Assembly: GCF_000731955.1 (NCBI RefSeq)
Contig: NZ_JNCK01000001.1
Span: forward strand, 3,224,001 to 3,288,000
DNA length: 64,000 bases
Source: Halomonas zincidurans B6
GTDB lineage: Bacteria > Pseudomonadota > Gammaproteobacteria > Pseudomonadales > Halomonadaceae
Direction: 5' to 3'
Position 1 is the stretch's first letter; every line of letters starts with the position of its first letter. The notes beneath the pieces are model-generated. The model was not told the DNA's origin and did no database searches. It saw nothing but the letters and a program-made list of their open reading frames with translations. Position numbers and translations under genes: made by a program. Shown one piece after another: positions 16,219 to 25,862 of this stretch.

Positions 16219-18717
16219 TCAGAAATCAAAATCGCTGGTAAAGGAGCGCCGCATCAAATATCGGAGCGACTTGTATTCCTTGTAGTGGGAGGTGCCGGCG
16301 TGCTGCTCTTCCAGCTTTAGGAAGACCTCCTGGCCGTTGGCCTCGTCCGCCTTGCGGCTGAGCACAAAGCGCACCTGAAGCTCCCGCTCGCGGGGGTTCT
16401 CCGAGGTCAGGTCAAACGACAGTTCGTGACTGTCCGAAATCAACTCCCCTGACTGGGTATAAATCCCGGCCCGCAGGTGGCGAGGCTGTACCTTCTCGGT
16501 AACCGGCCCGGACTGATACAAGGTGACGGCCAGTTGGCCGGAAGTGATCACCGAGCTGGCCCCACGCAGGATGTCCACCTCAACGGCGCTGACATCGCTC
16601 TGGCGCTTCTTGTTAACCTTCAGGACCGGAATCACAACTTCCTGAAGGGATGCGCCGCCATGCACAAAGCGGCTGCCAGAGCCTTTAAGGCGCAGCCGGT
16701 TGATGGACTTGGGAATCTGCACTTCCATATCGCCATCCAGCCCAAGCTGCTCGGACGAGAAGTGATGGAAGGCCGGAGAGGCGGACAGCCCCTTACCCAG
16801 CACGAACCGACGGTCCCGGTAGCGAATATCATCGCCAGAAACGGCATCGCCCAGGAAATCACTCTCATCCAGCTCACGGTTCTGGTAAATAAAGCCATGG
16901 TCAGCGGTGATCAGCAGGTTATTGGCGTTGGCCGCCGTGAGCTTCTTGATCAGTCGAATCAGGTCATCCAGGGTTTGTTCTGCGGCTTCAAAGGCCTGCC
17001 CCTCTGAATGCATCTTGTCGCCGGTGTGATCGATGCGGTTGTGGTAGATGTACAGCACATCATTACCCTTGAGCAGCTCACGGCTGTCTTCCCGGTTGAG
17101 CTGCATAAAATCCTCCGCCTTGACGGCCTGGCCCCGACCATCCAAGGCGGCCTGCAGGATTTTGGTACGGTTGACCGTACCCTGTGAGCTTTGGCCATCC
17201 ACCAGTACCGTACCGGTATCGTTGTCGGCAATCGCCAAGGACTTGTTGGGCAGCAGTGCCGCCATACCGAGCTGCGTATAGCTGGGAAGGGTCGAGAGTG
17301 CCGGTTCAAGCTCCGCGCTGTAGCGATCTTCCTGCCGGATAAGGCCCAGCAGCTCATCACCAATCTCGTAGCGCATGGCGTCGGAAATGATCACGCAGAT
17401 CCGCTTGTCCTTGCGCAGGTACGGGCGAACCCAGTACTCGAAAAAGGCCTTTTGCTGAATGACCGGATAGGCCTCCCAGCGCGTCACTGCGTCCACGTGA
17501 ACCTGAAAACCATCGCCCAGCTTGAGCAGATAGTTGTTGGAATACAGATTCTCCACCTGCTCACTGAGTTCGCCCATCAACGAGGCCTGGCCGGACATGC
17601 GCACATGGTAGGTAAACTTGCGGTAGAGCTGATCCAGCTGGTACCAGGAGCGGCTGTATCGCTGGACGCCCTCTGAGAGGCTGTCCATGGTGAGACGAGC
17701 CTCACCCAGCATCTGGACAAAGCGCGCCGCAAACTCAATGGCTTCATACAGATGGCGGAACTCCCCGTACCAATGGCCCTGGCGCCGCTGCCGCACCCAC
17801 AGTGCCACATCGCCACTAGTGACCGTGCGGCCAACCACCGCCCGCACCAGGTCACTGATAATCTTCTGATCGATTAGCCGGAAGTAGTCCAGCTCAACCA
17901 GGTCCCGGAAGTCCCGTTTACCGAGATCCTGCTCAATGCCCAGCACCCCGGCACACTCGGCAGACAGGGTTTCAAACCCCTGCTCGAACTGCCGGCTGTC
18001 TTTCCAGCGCTTGAGGAACACCAGGGCATCGCCGGTCAGTTTGACCTCGCCATCGGTACCCATGGCGTAGCAGGATTTGAACAGCTCGATCACAAAGTCG
18101 CGCAGGCTGGGTTCACTGGCCTCGTAGCCGTAGAAACGGGTCAGTTGTTCCCAAAGGAAGCTGTCCAGACCACAGCGCTCAATCAGCCGAATGCCATCAT
18201 CACGCTCTTCCGCCAGTTGCTGCAGCAGGGTTTCCACCACCGAGTCCATACGAGGCTCACTGCCGGCACACACGGCCAGCATCTTCAGGCGCAGCTGGCC
18301 GGCGGTATCGTCCGGCTTCAGCAACTTCTTCAGTGCCTCCTTGCGCTTGATCGCCTGAAAGAACTCCGTATGGGCCTGAGCTATCTCGGCGAACTCCAGG
18401 CCCAACTCCAACTCGGACAGCCAGATGGCCACCTGGTCGGTCCGGAACTCGCCGTGGGTCAGCTGTACGTCCAGCAACCAGTTATCCAGATCCTCCGGTT
18501 GCGGCCCCTCCTTGTACAACAAGAATCTCTGTTCCGGTGACTCCCGAAGGATGCGATATTTCAGGCCGTACTCGTTGTTGGCGAGCTCCAGTTTCTCCAC
18601 GTCCGGAATGGAAACCGCCTCGAAGTCACCGCGCAGCTCCTGCTTGCTGTCATACCAGAACACGACCCGGTGCCGCTCGAATAATTTTTTTAACGCCTGG
18701 GAAATTCGGTTACTCAT
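16219..18717 (-). CDS. pglZ: BREX protein PglZ/BrxZ, alkaline-phosphatase-superfamily
   Basis: 832 aa, the expected size for type I BREX PglZ. The phosphatase-like core is visible as CVIISDAMRYEIGDELLGLI near residue 443, LYIYHNRIDHTGDKMHSEG near residue 555 and NLLITADHGFIYQNRELDES near residue 605, the last carrying the metal-binding DH pair. PglZ is essential for BREX phage defence and pairs with the methyltransferase PglX. Its ATG overlaps the ptuB stop by 4 bases, so BREX translation has become coupled to the inserted Septu genes. Confidence 0.93.
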   Translation of the reverse strand: MSNRISQALKKLFERHRVVFWYDSKQELRGDFEAVSIPDVEKLELANNEYGLKYRILRESPEQRFLLYKEGPQPEDLDNWLLDVQLTHGEFRTDQVAIWLSELELGLEFAEIAQAHTEFFQAIKRKEALKKLLKPDDTAGQLRLKMLAVCAGSEPRMDSVVETLLQQLAEERDDGIRLIERCGLDSFLWEQLTRFYGYEASEPSLRDFVIELFKSCYAMGTDGEVKLTGDALVFLKRWKDSRQFEQGFETLSAECAGVLGIEQDLGKRDFRDLVELDYFRLIDQKIISDLVRAVVGRTVTSGDVALWVRQRRQGHWYGEFRHLYEAIEFAARFVQMLGEARLTMDSLSEGVQRYSRSWYQLDQLYRKFTYHVRMSGQASLMGELSEQVENLYSNNYLLKLGDGFQVHVDAVTRWEAYPVIQQKAFFEYWVRPYLRKDKRICVIISDAMRYEIGDELLGLIRQEDRYSAELEPALSTLPSYTQLGMAALLPNKSLAIADNDTGTVLVDGQSSQGTVNRTKILQAALDGRGQAVKAEDFMQLNREDSRELLKGNDVLYIYHNRIDHTGDKMHSEGQAFEAAEQTLDDLIRLIKKLTAANANNLLITADHGFIYQNRELDESDFLGDAVSGDDIRYRDRRFVLGKGLSASPAFHHFSSEQLGLDGDMEVQIPKSINRLRLKGSGSRFVHGGASLQEVVIPVLKVNKKRQSDVSAVEVDILRGASSVITSGQLAVTLYQSGPVTEKVQPRHLRAGIYTQSGELISDSHELSFDLTSENPRERELQVRFVLSRKADEANGQEVFLKLEEQHAGTSHYKEYKSLRYLMRRSFTSDFDF

Positions 18718-19349
18718 GCGGCTGCGTAGTCTCCAAACAAATATTTGATAGTGGTCCAGAACTCACTGAAACGGCCGTCTGCTCCCATGGTTAAATAGCC
18801 CGACACGAACCTGCTCAGCTCGTCATGAGTCAAACTATCATCAAGGAAAGGCTCAATTGCGCCAGCCCTCAACTCACTCAGCTTGGGCAGGTTCAGACCC
18901 AGCCTGGTAATGGTTTCACGGGCCGCCCGGTCGTTACTGTCAGCAGGTTTAATCCAACCATCACCTTCAAAACCAAACCGGTGCTCACAACTCGCATCCA
19001 GCGGAGATATCAACAGCTCAGGATCAAACCAGTCGCCTTTGAGGTTACCGCAGTGGCGGGGCTCCCCTTTTCTGATCTGCTTTTGGCAAGAACACAAAAG
19101 ATTGCCGTAATCCAACGGATCCACTGCCGGGTCACTCTGGGGCCGGAAGTGCTCTATGTGGGAATCACCCTCGGTTAACCGGCGTTCACAATAGCAGCAG
19201 ATGTAGCCCTGCTCCTGCATCAACGCTCCCTTAACCGAAGCTTTTGTGTCACCGCTAAGGTCGTCATAGGTGGGCTGCCAGTCTTCATTGGTTAGAGCCC
19301 TCCATTGCGTATAAGCTTCAGGTTCGTGGCGCTTCTCCACATACTTCAT
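18714..19349 (-). CDS. ptuB: Septu PtuB-like HNH endonuclease (TIGR02646-like)
   Basis: 211 aa. The HNH core is YICCYCERRLTEGDSHIEHF (residues about 50-69), with zinc Cys pairs and the HIEHF catalytic His, followed by DYGNLLCSCQKQIRKGEPRH. This is the retron/Septu-associated HNH family. Its ATG overlaps the stop of the ATPase gene by 4 bases, the typical ptuA-ptuB arrangement. The pair should form an ATPase-gated nuclease complex acting on nucleic acid during phage infection. Confidence 0.87.
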   Translation of the reverse strand: MKYVEKRHEPEAYTQWRALTNEDWQPTYDDLSGDTKASVKGALMQEQGYICCYCERRLTEGDSHIEHFRPQSDPAVDPLDYGNLLCSCQKQIRKGEPRHCGNLKGDWFDPELLISPLDASCEHRFGFEGDGWIKPADSNDRAARETITRLGLNLPKLSELRAGAIEPFLDDSLTHDELSRFVSGYLTMGADGRFSEFWTTIKYLFGDYAAA

Positions 19350-20626
19350 CGGCCAATCAGCTCCTTGCGTTTGATCAGCACCTTGGCTTTAACCAGTTCC
19401 GGATCTTCGCCAATGTCTCGTTCCAATTCAGCAATGCCTTCTCTGGCAGTATCAAGCTCGCCATCATTGATTTGCCCGTAAATAGCTCGAAGAGCATCTT
19501 CCACTTGGTCAGGGCGTGTGGTCTCAAGGCCCATCAGATCTTCAAGTACCCTGTCCACCGTCTTCCCGTAGGACTCATTCGGGCGAACAATCTCCAATTC
19601 CCCGGCATCTGTCATGTTCATAAGGAACAGATTCTCCGGTTTCACATGGGTAATTACATGCGGTGAATGAGTGGAGATAAAAAACTGACAGTTCGGGAAA
19701 ACCGCCCTCAAACTGGGCACCACCAAGCGCTGCCATTTCGGATGCAGGTGCAGATCAATTTCATCGATCATCACAATGCCATCTCCCAGCAGCGGATCTT
19801 CTCGCTCCGGGTTGGCTATGGCCATGCGCCTGGCAAGGTCGCCAACCATAGCCATCAAGCATTTTTCGCCATCGGAAAGCTGGTTTACTGTGAGTCGCTG
19901 GCCTTTCTTCGTTACCTCCATCCGCAGCGGTTGGCGCCTTACGGTCAGGTTTTGGAAGTCCGGCATGAAAATCTCAAGGGCCCGCCGCACCGCCGTTAGC
20001 TGCGAATCCGGGAACTCGAAATCGTCCGGCTTGATCAGATCATCTATGTATTTACGGTTCTCGTTCTCAAGGTCTTCACGCTCCCGGAACCATTCAAAGA
20101 AAGTACGGAAGTTGGCGCCACTGGTTAGCGACTCCTCGTAAGCAGAAAGAAGCCCGAACTGATGCTTTTCTCGGATACGCAGTGGAATATCCAACACAGC
20201 GCGATTCACCGGGTAGTAAGCAAACAAGGGGATGTTTACCTTCCCGTTGTGCTCGGTGATGCCGGCCTGAATACCCTTGGCCGTTTCGGATGCAGAAATC
20301 AGAACAGAGGCCAGGTCCTTTTTGCTGTACCCCTTACGCACCTTCGCCAGGTTCCAGCCGAAGGAAGTACCCTCATCACATAGCTGAATGGCCAGATTGG
20401 CGGAGGATTCACCATTCCTGATATCGGATTCGGCAATCGGACGCCCAGACGCACCCGCATGCTTAATCCGATTCGCCAGCCAGGACAGCATGATGGCCGA
20501 GGCATCCAGAATGCTGGATTTACCCGTGCCATTCATGCCGACAAACACATTAAGCTTGTCATCCAGATCCAGCGGTAGATCTTGAGCGCCACGAAAGCGC
20601 TGCAAGGTTAGTTTGTTGATATGCAT
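19346..20626 (-). CDS. ptuA: Septu PtuA-like ABC/SMC-type ATPase
   Basis: 426 aa. MHINKLTLQRFRGAQDLPLD leads to Walker A VFVGMNGTGKSSILDASAIM near residue 28. A signature LSDGEKCLMAMVGDLARRMA sits near residue 250, Walker B GIVMIDEIDLHLHPKWQRL near residue 285 and FFISTHSPHVI near residue 318. These are the ATPase features of PtuA, the sensor and scaffold partner of the HNH nuclease encoded next. It starts 10 bases after the second half of pglX, placing Septu between pglX and pglZ. Confidence 0.87.
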   Translation of the reverse strand: MHINKLTLQRFRGAQDLPLDLDDKLNVFVGMNGTGKSSILDASAIMLSWLANRIKHAGASGRPIAESDIRNGESSANLAIQLCDEGTSFGWNLAKVRKGYSKKDLASVLISASETAKGIQAGITEHNGKVNIPLFAYYPVNRAVLDIPLRIREKHQFGLLSAYEESLTSGANFRTFFEWFREREDLENENRKYIDDLIKPDDFEFPDSQLTAVRRALEIFMPDFQNLTVRRQPLRMEVTKKGQRLTVNQLSDGEKCLMAMVGDLARRMAIANPEREDPLLGDGIVMIDEIDLHLHPKWQRLVVPSLRAVFPNCQFFISTHSPHVITHVKPENLFLMNMTDAGELEIVRPNESYGKTVDRVLEDLMGLETTRPDQVEDALRAIYGQINDGELDTAREGIAELERDIGEDPELVKAKVLIKRKELIGR

Positions 20627-20636
20627 GCCTGTGCTC

Positions 20637-22382
20637 CTAGCCAGAGAGGCCGGTAATCTTCTTTAAAGCTTCGCCAAATTTCGGATAATTGGTCTTCACC
20701 CCGTCATCGAGATCAATTTCCACCTGCTCGGTAGCCAGGGGATAAAGTACATCCCGCTCGTAGTCATCCAGCTCGGCGAGGATTTTGTTGATCTTCTCGA
20801 TCTCTTTCAGGGCCTTGGTCTTCTCACCCTGGGAAGCCCCAGCACTGATACTGACGGCTTCCAGATGGCTTTTTCGGGCTTTCAGCTTCTCGTCTTTGAA
20901 ATCGCGCAGATACTCCAGCACCGTGCCTACTGTGTGGGGCTGGTAGCGGTGCACATAAATCAGCGCATTGAAGGAACCTTTGGGTGAGGAGAACAACCAG
21001 TAGATGGGCCGTTTCTTGTAACGGCGCACGTGGTCGTTGTAGAAGTCTTTCAGGAAGTATTTGCGGATATCCTTGCCTAGTGCCTGCTCGACAAAGCGGA
21101 GGTTTTCGTCATAGTGTTCTTCGCCAAAGGCGATGCGCAGGAATTCACGGAAGCGCTCGGTTATATCGTCGGTGAACCAGTCACCGTCGAGCATGGGGAT
21201 GACGTTATCCTCATCTGCCTGGAAGCTCGGCTCTGGGATCTGCTTCAAGTAATCATCTACGGTCTCACCCTGATTGGCGAGAATCAGGCCCGGTTTGTCC
21301 AGCGCGTACCGGCCAAATATGCAGCCCACGGCGTAGGAGACCATCTCGCGCATAGTGTCGCCCAGCAGCAGCGCCTCCAGCTCTTCCTCACTTTTACTGT
21401 TGCCGTAGCGGTAGTGGGGGTTGCAGGTCAGAGTGACCTCCTCCAGCGGTACATCTGGTGTCAGCTCATTCTGCAGACCGTAGGCATCGATGAAGATTCG
21501 GTTATTCTCTTCCTCCAAGCGTTGCATTTCCTGTGTTCTTTTGCGCCAGTGAGAGCGGAGCTTTTGGTAGGTCCTTTCTAAACTAGGCTGCCAGAAATCA
21601 GCATTCAGTAGGGGTAGATTAGAAAAATCCCACGAACCTTCATAGGAATCCCAATCTCTGGCTGCGATATCGATAAGCGTTATTGAGTTGGTTTTTGGAA
21701 ATACCTCTAAGACGGGTAGCTTCTGGATTGCTCCGACTTCGTAACTCAAACTCTGGCTAGTAAACGAAAGAAGATAACTAGTAACTTTGCTATTCAAAAA
21801 ACCAATAGCATTACGCAGATCAAAATCAGATGTAGAAAACAATCCAGGCCCTTTATGGCCAAATATTTGCCCCGGATCCTGCCAACGAAATGATGGCATG
21901 CCGCCAGATATAAGTGACCATGCAACCATTTCCTTGAAGTAAAACTTTATGTTTTTTATCGTTCGAGTGACAGAGCCATACAGAGATTCCGCATACTCTT
22001 TCACTTCTGAACCATCGTTTTCCCAATTAATAATAAATTCGTTATTTCCATACCATCGTCTTACGGCACCACCTTTAACAAAAGGGATCCACTTCTTGAG
22101 TGAACGGTCGTCTTCATTATCTTCAGAAGTTTTTAATGCGCAATCGTTAATCGCCACTTCATGCCACAGCCGAAGAAATCGTTGATCATCACTCGTTGCA
22201 AGCCCTTGTCTTGGGGAGGAGATATCACCCAAATACCCACCACTTGAAAAAAGTTTTACAGCCCGCTGGCTTACCCAGTAAGAGATTGGGTTGCCAGGGA
22301 TCTTCTTAAAATCCGCGGCAGAGGCCTGGAAGAAATAGTTGTCAATAGGTTGACTGGTATCGCTTGCCTGTCTGTTACTCAT
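20637..22382 (-). CDS. pglX: C-terminal half of BREX methyltransferase PglX, separately encoded
   Basis: 581 aa. After a short non-family leader (MSNRQASDTSQPIDN) the sequence enters PglX at FFQASAADFKKIPGNPISYW and continues with LRNAIGFLNSKVTSYLLSF, the post-methyltransferase region and the C-terminal domain to the natural end. The Ado-Met and NPPY motifs are not here; they are in 27204-29006. The two halves add to 1181 aa, about one normal PglX, with no overlap or loss. The ATG overlaps the HerA stop by 8 bases and has a strong GGAG/AAAGG ribosome site, so it is built to be translated. Confidence 0.9.
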   Translation of the reverse strand: MSNRQASDTSQPIDNYFFQASAADFKKIPGNPISYWVSQRAVKLFSSGGYLGDISSPRQGLATSDDQRFLRLWHEVAINDCALKTSEDNEDDRSLKKWIPFVKGGAVRRWYGNNEFIINWENDGSEVKEYAESLYGSVTRTIKNIKFYFKEMVAWSLISGGMPSFRWQDPGQIFGHKGPGLFSTSDFDLRNAIGFLNSKVTSYLLSFTSQSLSYEVGAIQKLPVLEVFPKTNSITLIDIAARDWDSYEGSWDFSNLPLLNADFWQPSLERTYQKLRSHWRKRTQEMQRLEEENNRIFIDAYGLQNELTPDVPLEEVTLTCNPHYRYGNSKSEEELEALLLGDTMREMVSYAVGCIFGRYALDKPGLILANQGETVDDYLKQIPEPSFQADEDNVIPMLDGDWFTDDITERFREFLRIAFGEEHYDENLRFVEQALGKDIRKYFLKDFYNDHVRRYKKRPIYWLFSSPKGSFNALIYVHRYQPHTVGTVLEYLRDFKDEKLKARKSHLEAVSISAGASQGEKTKALKEIEKINKILAELDDYERDVLYPLATEQVEIDLDDGVKTNYPKFGEALKKITGLSG

Positions 22383-24486
22383 CGCCTTTCTCCGAATCTA
22401 GCTCCTCAGCTGATATATTGACCTGCTGCCAATCATCCGCAATCGCCTTCCAATCTACCTCGCGCTCGACTGTCTCGCCGTCACTATCCTGACCTGACCA
22501 TACGGCCCAAAAATCAGGATCATCCGATTTTGGTCGATGATGCTCAGGAAGTTGGTTCATCTGCACCAGTACCGGCAGCTCCGATGCCCAGCCGAGCAAA
22601 ATGGCGTGTCGGGAGGGGAGCGAGGGCAAGTCCCGCAACAGGCCTCGCAAATTATCGGGCACAAGCTTGTGGACCAACTCCTGGTCGCGGTCGTTACTGA
22701 TGCGATGCATCAGGAAACTATTGCACTGAGAAAGTACTGTGGGAGAAAGCTCACTAGGACGTTGCGAGGACAGCACTAAGCCCAACCCGAACTTGCGGCC
22801 CTCGCGGGCTATCTTCTCAAATATCTGGCAGCAAATAGTTGCCGAATTCTGATTTTCAGCGCCGTCGTTATAGCGCTTAATGAAGGTATGTGCTTCCTCC
22901 ATTACCATTACCGTAGGTAAGATTTCGCCTCGGTTCAGGTTGCGGTAACGTTGCTGCGCCTCCAGTGTCATGCGGGCGATGACTGCAGTGATGATATGCA
23001 CTACCTCTGCCGGCACCAGTGAGAGGTCAATTACGGTGATGGAACCATTAGATGCTTGGTTATCTCCAATATGGCTCTCAAGCCATTCGGCCAAGGATGC
23101 CTCTTCAGTACCCGTAACGATTCGTTTGACCCTTGCATCCGATAACATGGTCCGAATACGCATAATCAGAAAATCGAAAAACTGCGCATTAGTTTCTTGG
23201 CCTGCCAGTGCCTCTAAGTGATCGGCGAACTGAGCGCCGTCAAATTCTATAGGTGAGTCCTCATTAGGACCTTCCTGATAAACTGCTCCACCTAAGGTAG
23301 TGAGGAATCTTTGAAAATGAGCGATAACTTCTTCTACCGCTGTCGCTGGAAAATCGTTGTATCCAGTTTGGCCGTTCTGTTTACGGAACGTTTGTCGTGG
23401 GCGATCCAGTAGGGATTGCACCTTAGAAGCAAGAAATTCCAAGCTCTCCCTTTGATCAATGAACTCACGTGAAAATGCTTCAAGATCCTCAATAAATATC
23501 GGAAGCTTGGGTCCGAACTTCCAGCCCTCATACGTTTCACCGTTACGGACTTGCGACTTCAAAGTGATAAGGATGGAACTGAGTTTTCGGCGTAGAAGGA
23601 ACACAGTATCTTCGGCGGCTTCGGAACTACTGCGCATTTCCCGAAGAGCTCTGCGTAGCAGCGGCCGTTGTGCACGTTCACTCGCCTGAGTAAATGCACT
23701 CCACTCTTCGCTATTCCAGAACCATAGCGGCACTTGCAGTTGTTCGATGCCTTCACTGGGCTCGACGGCACATACGCGCACATCACCCAGTCCTTCAAAC
23801 GCATTAGCGTACTCTCCATTCGGATCGAGTACGATGAAGCGGGCGTTTGGCTTCTCGCCCCGTTTCCTTTCTGCGGCTTCCAAAGACCAACGGATCAAGC
23901 CGGCAACCGAGCAGGATTTTCCGCTACCAGTGTTCCCGAGGACAGCCAAATGGCGACCGAACAACCGGTCCGGGTCAACCGCGACTTCAGCGTTCGCGGC
24001 CAGCGGGCTGGTGCCGATTATTACGTGGCGGTTATCGCCTGACTCGACGATGGCGCGTAGTTGATTTTGTGTGGGGAGCACGACCGAATCACCCACGGTG
24101 GGATAGCTCTCGACACCGCGTCGGAAACGATATTTCTCTTGGCCGCTCGCTTCGCTGCCATCGTAATACAGACAGCCCAATGGATTCAGGCTCATCTTGC
24201 GCAGAGGATAAGGCAGGTCCACTAGGCCAAAGTCCTGCATGCCTCGGCGTTTGGGATACTGCGAGCGCTCGATAGTGATCCACTCCACTTGGGCGACCAT
24301 GTGGCCTTCGTCACTGGGGATCAGCACATAGCCGTTAATGCGAGGAAATGGACGCGGTGTGCCCGTGTTGAGGGCAACACCATCGGGAGCATCTATTTCC
24401 AGCAGGACTTTAATTTCATCGGGCGAGACAAAATCAATGGTTCCGATGCGCAGAGAGTCAGCGTAAGCCAGTGGAGACAGGCTCAT
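22375..24486 (-). CDS. HerA-type ATPase/translocase (DUF87)
   Basis: 703 aa. Walker A HLAVLGNTGSGKSCSVAGLI lies near residue 182, Walker B LPTVMVMEEAHTFIKRYND near residue 520 and LGLVLSSQRPSELSPTVLSQ with CNSFLMHRISNDRDQ near residue 560-590, the HerA/FtsK-like hexameric ATPase pattern. An N-terminal HAS-barrel-like part precedes the ATPase. SIR2-HerA pairs are an established anti-phage system in which the two form one complex. Here the ATG overlaps the SIR2 stop by 4 bases. Confidence 0.9.
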   Translation of the reverse strand: MSLSPLAYADSLRIGTIDFVSPDEIKVLLEIDAPDGVALNTGTPRPFPRINGYVLIPSDEGHMVAQVEWITIERSQYPKRRGMQDFGLVDLPYPLRKMSLNPLGCLYYDGSEASGQEKYRFRRGVESYPTVGDSVVLPTQNQLRAIVESGDNRHVIIGTSPLAANAEVAVDPDRLFGRHLAVLGNTGSGKSCSVAGLIRWSLEAAERKRGEKPNARFIVLDPNGEYANAFEGLGDVRVCAVEPSEGIEQLQVPLWFWNSEEWSAFTQASERAQRPLLRRALREMRSSSEAAEDTVFLLRRKLSSILITLKSQVRNGETYEGWKFGPKLPIFIEDLEAFSREFIDQRESLEFLASKVQSLLDRPRQTFRKQNGQTGYNDFPATAVEEVIAHFQRFLTTLGGAVYQEGPNEDSPIEFDGAQFADHLEALAGQETNAQFFDFLIMRIRTMLSDARVKRIVTGTEEASLAEWLESHIGDNQASNGSITVIDLSLVPAEVVHIITAVIARMTLEAQQRYRNLNRGEILPTVMVMEEAHTFIKRYNDGAENQNSATICCQIFEKIAREGRKFGLGLVLSSQRPSELSPTVLSQCNSFLMHRISNDRDQELVHKLVPDNLRGLLRDLPSLPSRHAILLGWASELPVLVQMNQLPEHHRPKSDDPDFWAVWSGQDSDGETVEREVDWKAIADDWQQVNISAEELDSEKGDE

Positions 24487-25862
24487 AGCGAGTCCCCCCT
24501 TTCAGTAGGCTGATCCTTTCCTGACGGGTTTTGATCACCTGGCCGTTCCGTTCCCCATCGTTGCTTAAGCAACTCGCTCATACGGAAAGTCGTCTTGTCG
24601 ATGGCGGCCTTGGGCAAGTAGTTTTCAGTCAGTGTGCTCAGGTCGGCCAGTGCCGGACCGATCAGCAAACTAATTTGTGATGGCCTGCCTATCTCCTTGT
24701 AGGTCTGCATGATGCGACCGAGCGGGTCGTCGTAAGAGATAACGACCAGATGGGTTGAGGGGATGGTGAGCATATCTCGGATTACGCGATTGATATGCTC
24801 ATCGCCAAAACTGTAACCGTAGGTCACCAGTGTACTGTTAGGACGGCATACGGCTGCTGCGAGATCGCGAAACAGCTCCACGTAGGGGTAATCTGCGGTT
24901 TCTCTATCCTTGGCTGCGTTTGGATAGATCATTAATTTCTGGGCAGTGGCGTCACCAAGACCAGGGGCTTGTAAATAGGGTTCGACGCTGCCGGCGCCGA
25001 AAGGCAAACCGAAACGGCGAATGTCTTTGCCGGTCTGCAACCAGTCCACCGAGCCATGCAACTTGGTATAGCGCGCTACGCCTTCCAGATAGCGTGGCTC
25101 ACCGCGAATACCGGGTGGGTTGTAGTGCATGTCCAGATCCAGACGCGAAGAGCGGAAGATCGGCATGAGGTTGCCCAGAAAACGGTCCAGCAGGTGCAAT
25201 CCAGCCAGCTCTGCTCCGGCTTCTATCAGCCGGTCGTAGTTGGTGGTAAAAATGTTCAGGCGATCACGAACCCCGGTGCGGCTTGCAAAGCTCATCAGAA
25301 AGGTGACCAGCGTATTGAAAGCCTGCTCGCGCCTTGCTTCTTCCGACGAAGCAATTGACGTTTCGTTTTTCAGTATCGAGGCTGAAAAATCCTCAAGGGT
25401 TTTTTCGATACGCTCTTTCAACGCTCCGCTCTTGTCCGATTCGACGATTTCCATGCCACGCAGTAGTTCGTTCGCAACACGCAGATCATCCTCGATATTG
25501 GCTTCCGCTCGCCCCACCTTGGGCGCTTCTTTGTCTGCCGCTGCAAAAATTTTCTCGCCTAGATCACCAAAGTCATATCCAGATCGATCCATTCCATGTG
25601 CACCAGAGCCCGTAGCAATACGGTGCACGGCATGGGTTATTCCGGAACCAATCAACAGCGAGAGGTGCTCCGACTGGACCAGTGAGGTCAGCCAAGGCTC
25701 GATGCGGTTTCGCAGATCTTTCTGATCGAACTCTTCAGACTTCAACCAGGAAGCATGTGTTCCCGCCTGTAGCCTAAAATTGTCGCCGTCCGACGCAAAC
25801 TGAAGTGGCCCATGCTCATCTCGAACCTTGAGGATATTAAGCGGTTCTTTTTTCTCGCTCAT
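24483..25862 (-). CDS. SIR2-domain protein, probable NADase effector
   Basis: 459 aa. SIR2 signatures are HLSLLIGSGITHAVHRIATG near residue 65 (NAD-binding GxGxx-like), FTTNYDRLIEAGAELAG near residue 205, YTKLHGSVDWLQTG near residue 268 (catalytic His) and STLVTYGYSFGDEHINRVI near residue 340. Defence-associated SIR2 proteins typically destroy NAD+ on infection and form a complex with HerA, which is the next gene. The start overlaps the Shedu stop by 4 bases (ATGA). Confidence 0.9.
   Translation of the reverse strand: MSEKKEPLNILKVRDEHGPLQFASDGDNFRLQAGTHASWLKSEEFDQKDLRNRIEPWLTSLVQSEHLSLLIGSGITHAVHRIATGSGAHGMDRSGYDFGDLGEKIFAAADKEAPKVGRAEANIEDDLRVANELLRGMEIVESDKSGALKERIEKTLEDFSASILKNETSIASSEEARREQAFNTLVTFLMSFASRTGVRDRLNIFTTNYDRLIEAGAELAGLHLLDRFLGNLMPIFRSSRLDLDMHYNPPGIRGEPRYLEGVARYTKLHGSVDWLQTGKDIRRFGLPFGAGSVEPYLQAPGLGDATAQKLMIYPNAAKDRETADYPYVELFRDLAAAVCRPNSTLVTYGYSFGDEHINRVIRDMLTIPSTHLVVISYDDPLGRIMQTYKEIGRPSQISLLIGPALADLSTLTENYLPKAAIDKTTFRMSELLKQRWGTERPGDQNPSGKDQPTERGDSL

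Noticed and set aside
20637..22382. The C half of PglX as a second, independent methyltransferase
   Set aside because: It has no Ado-Met motif I and no NPPY, and its start continues precisely where the N half stops.
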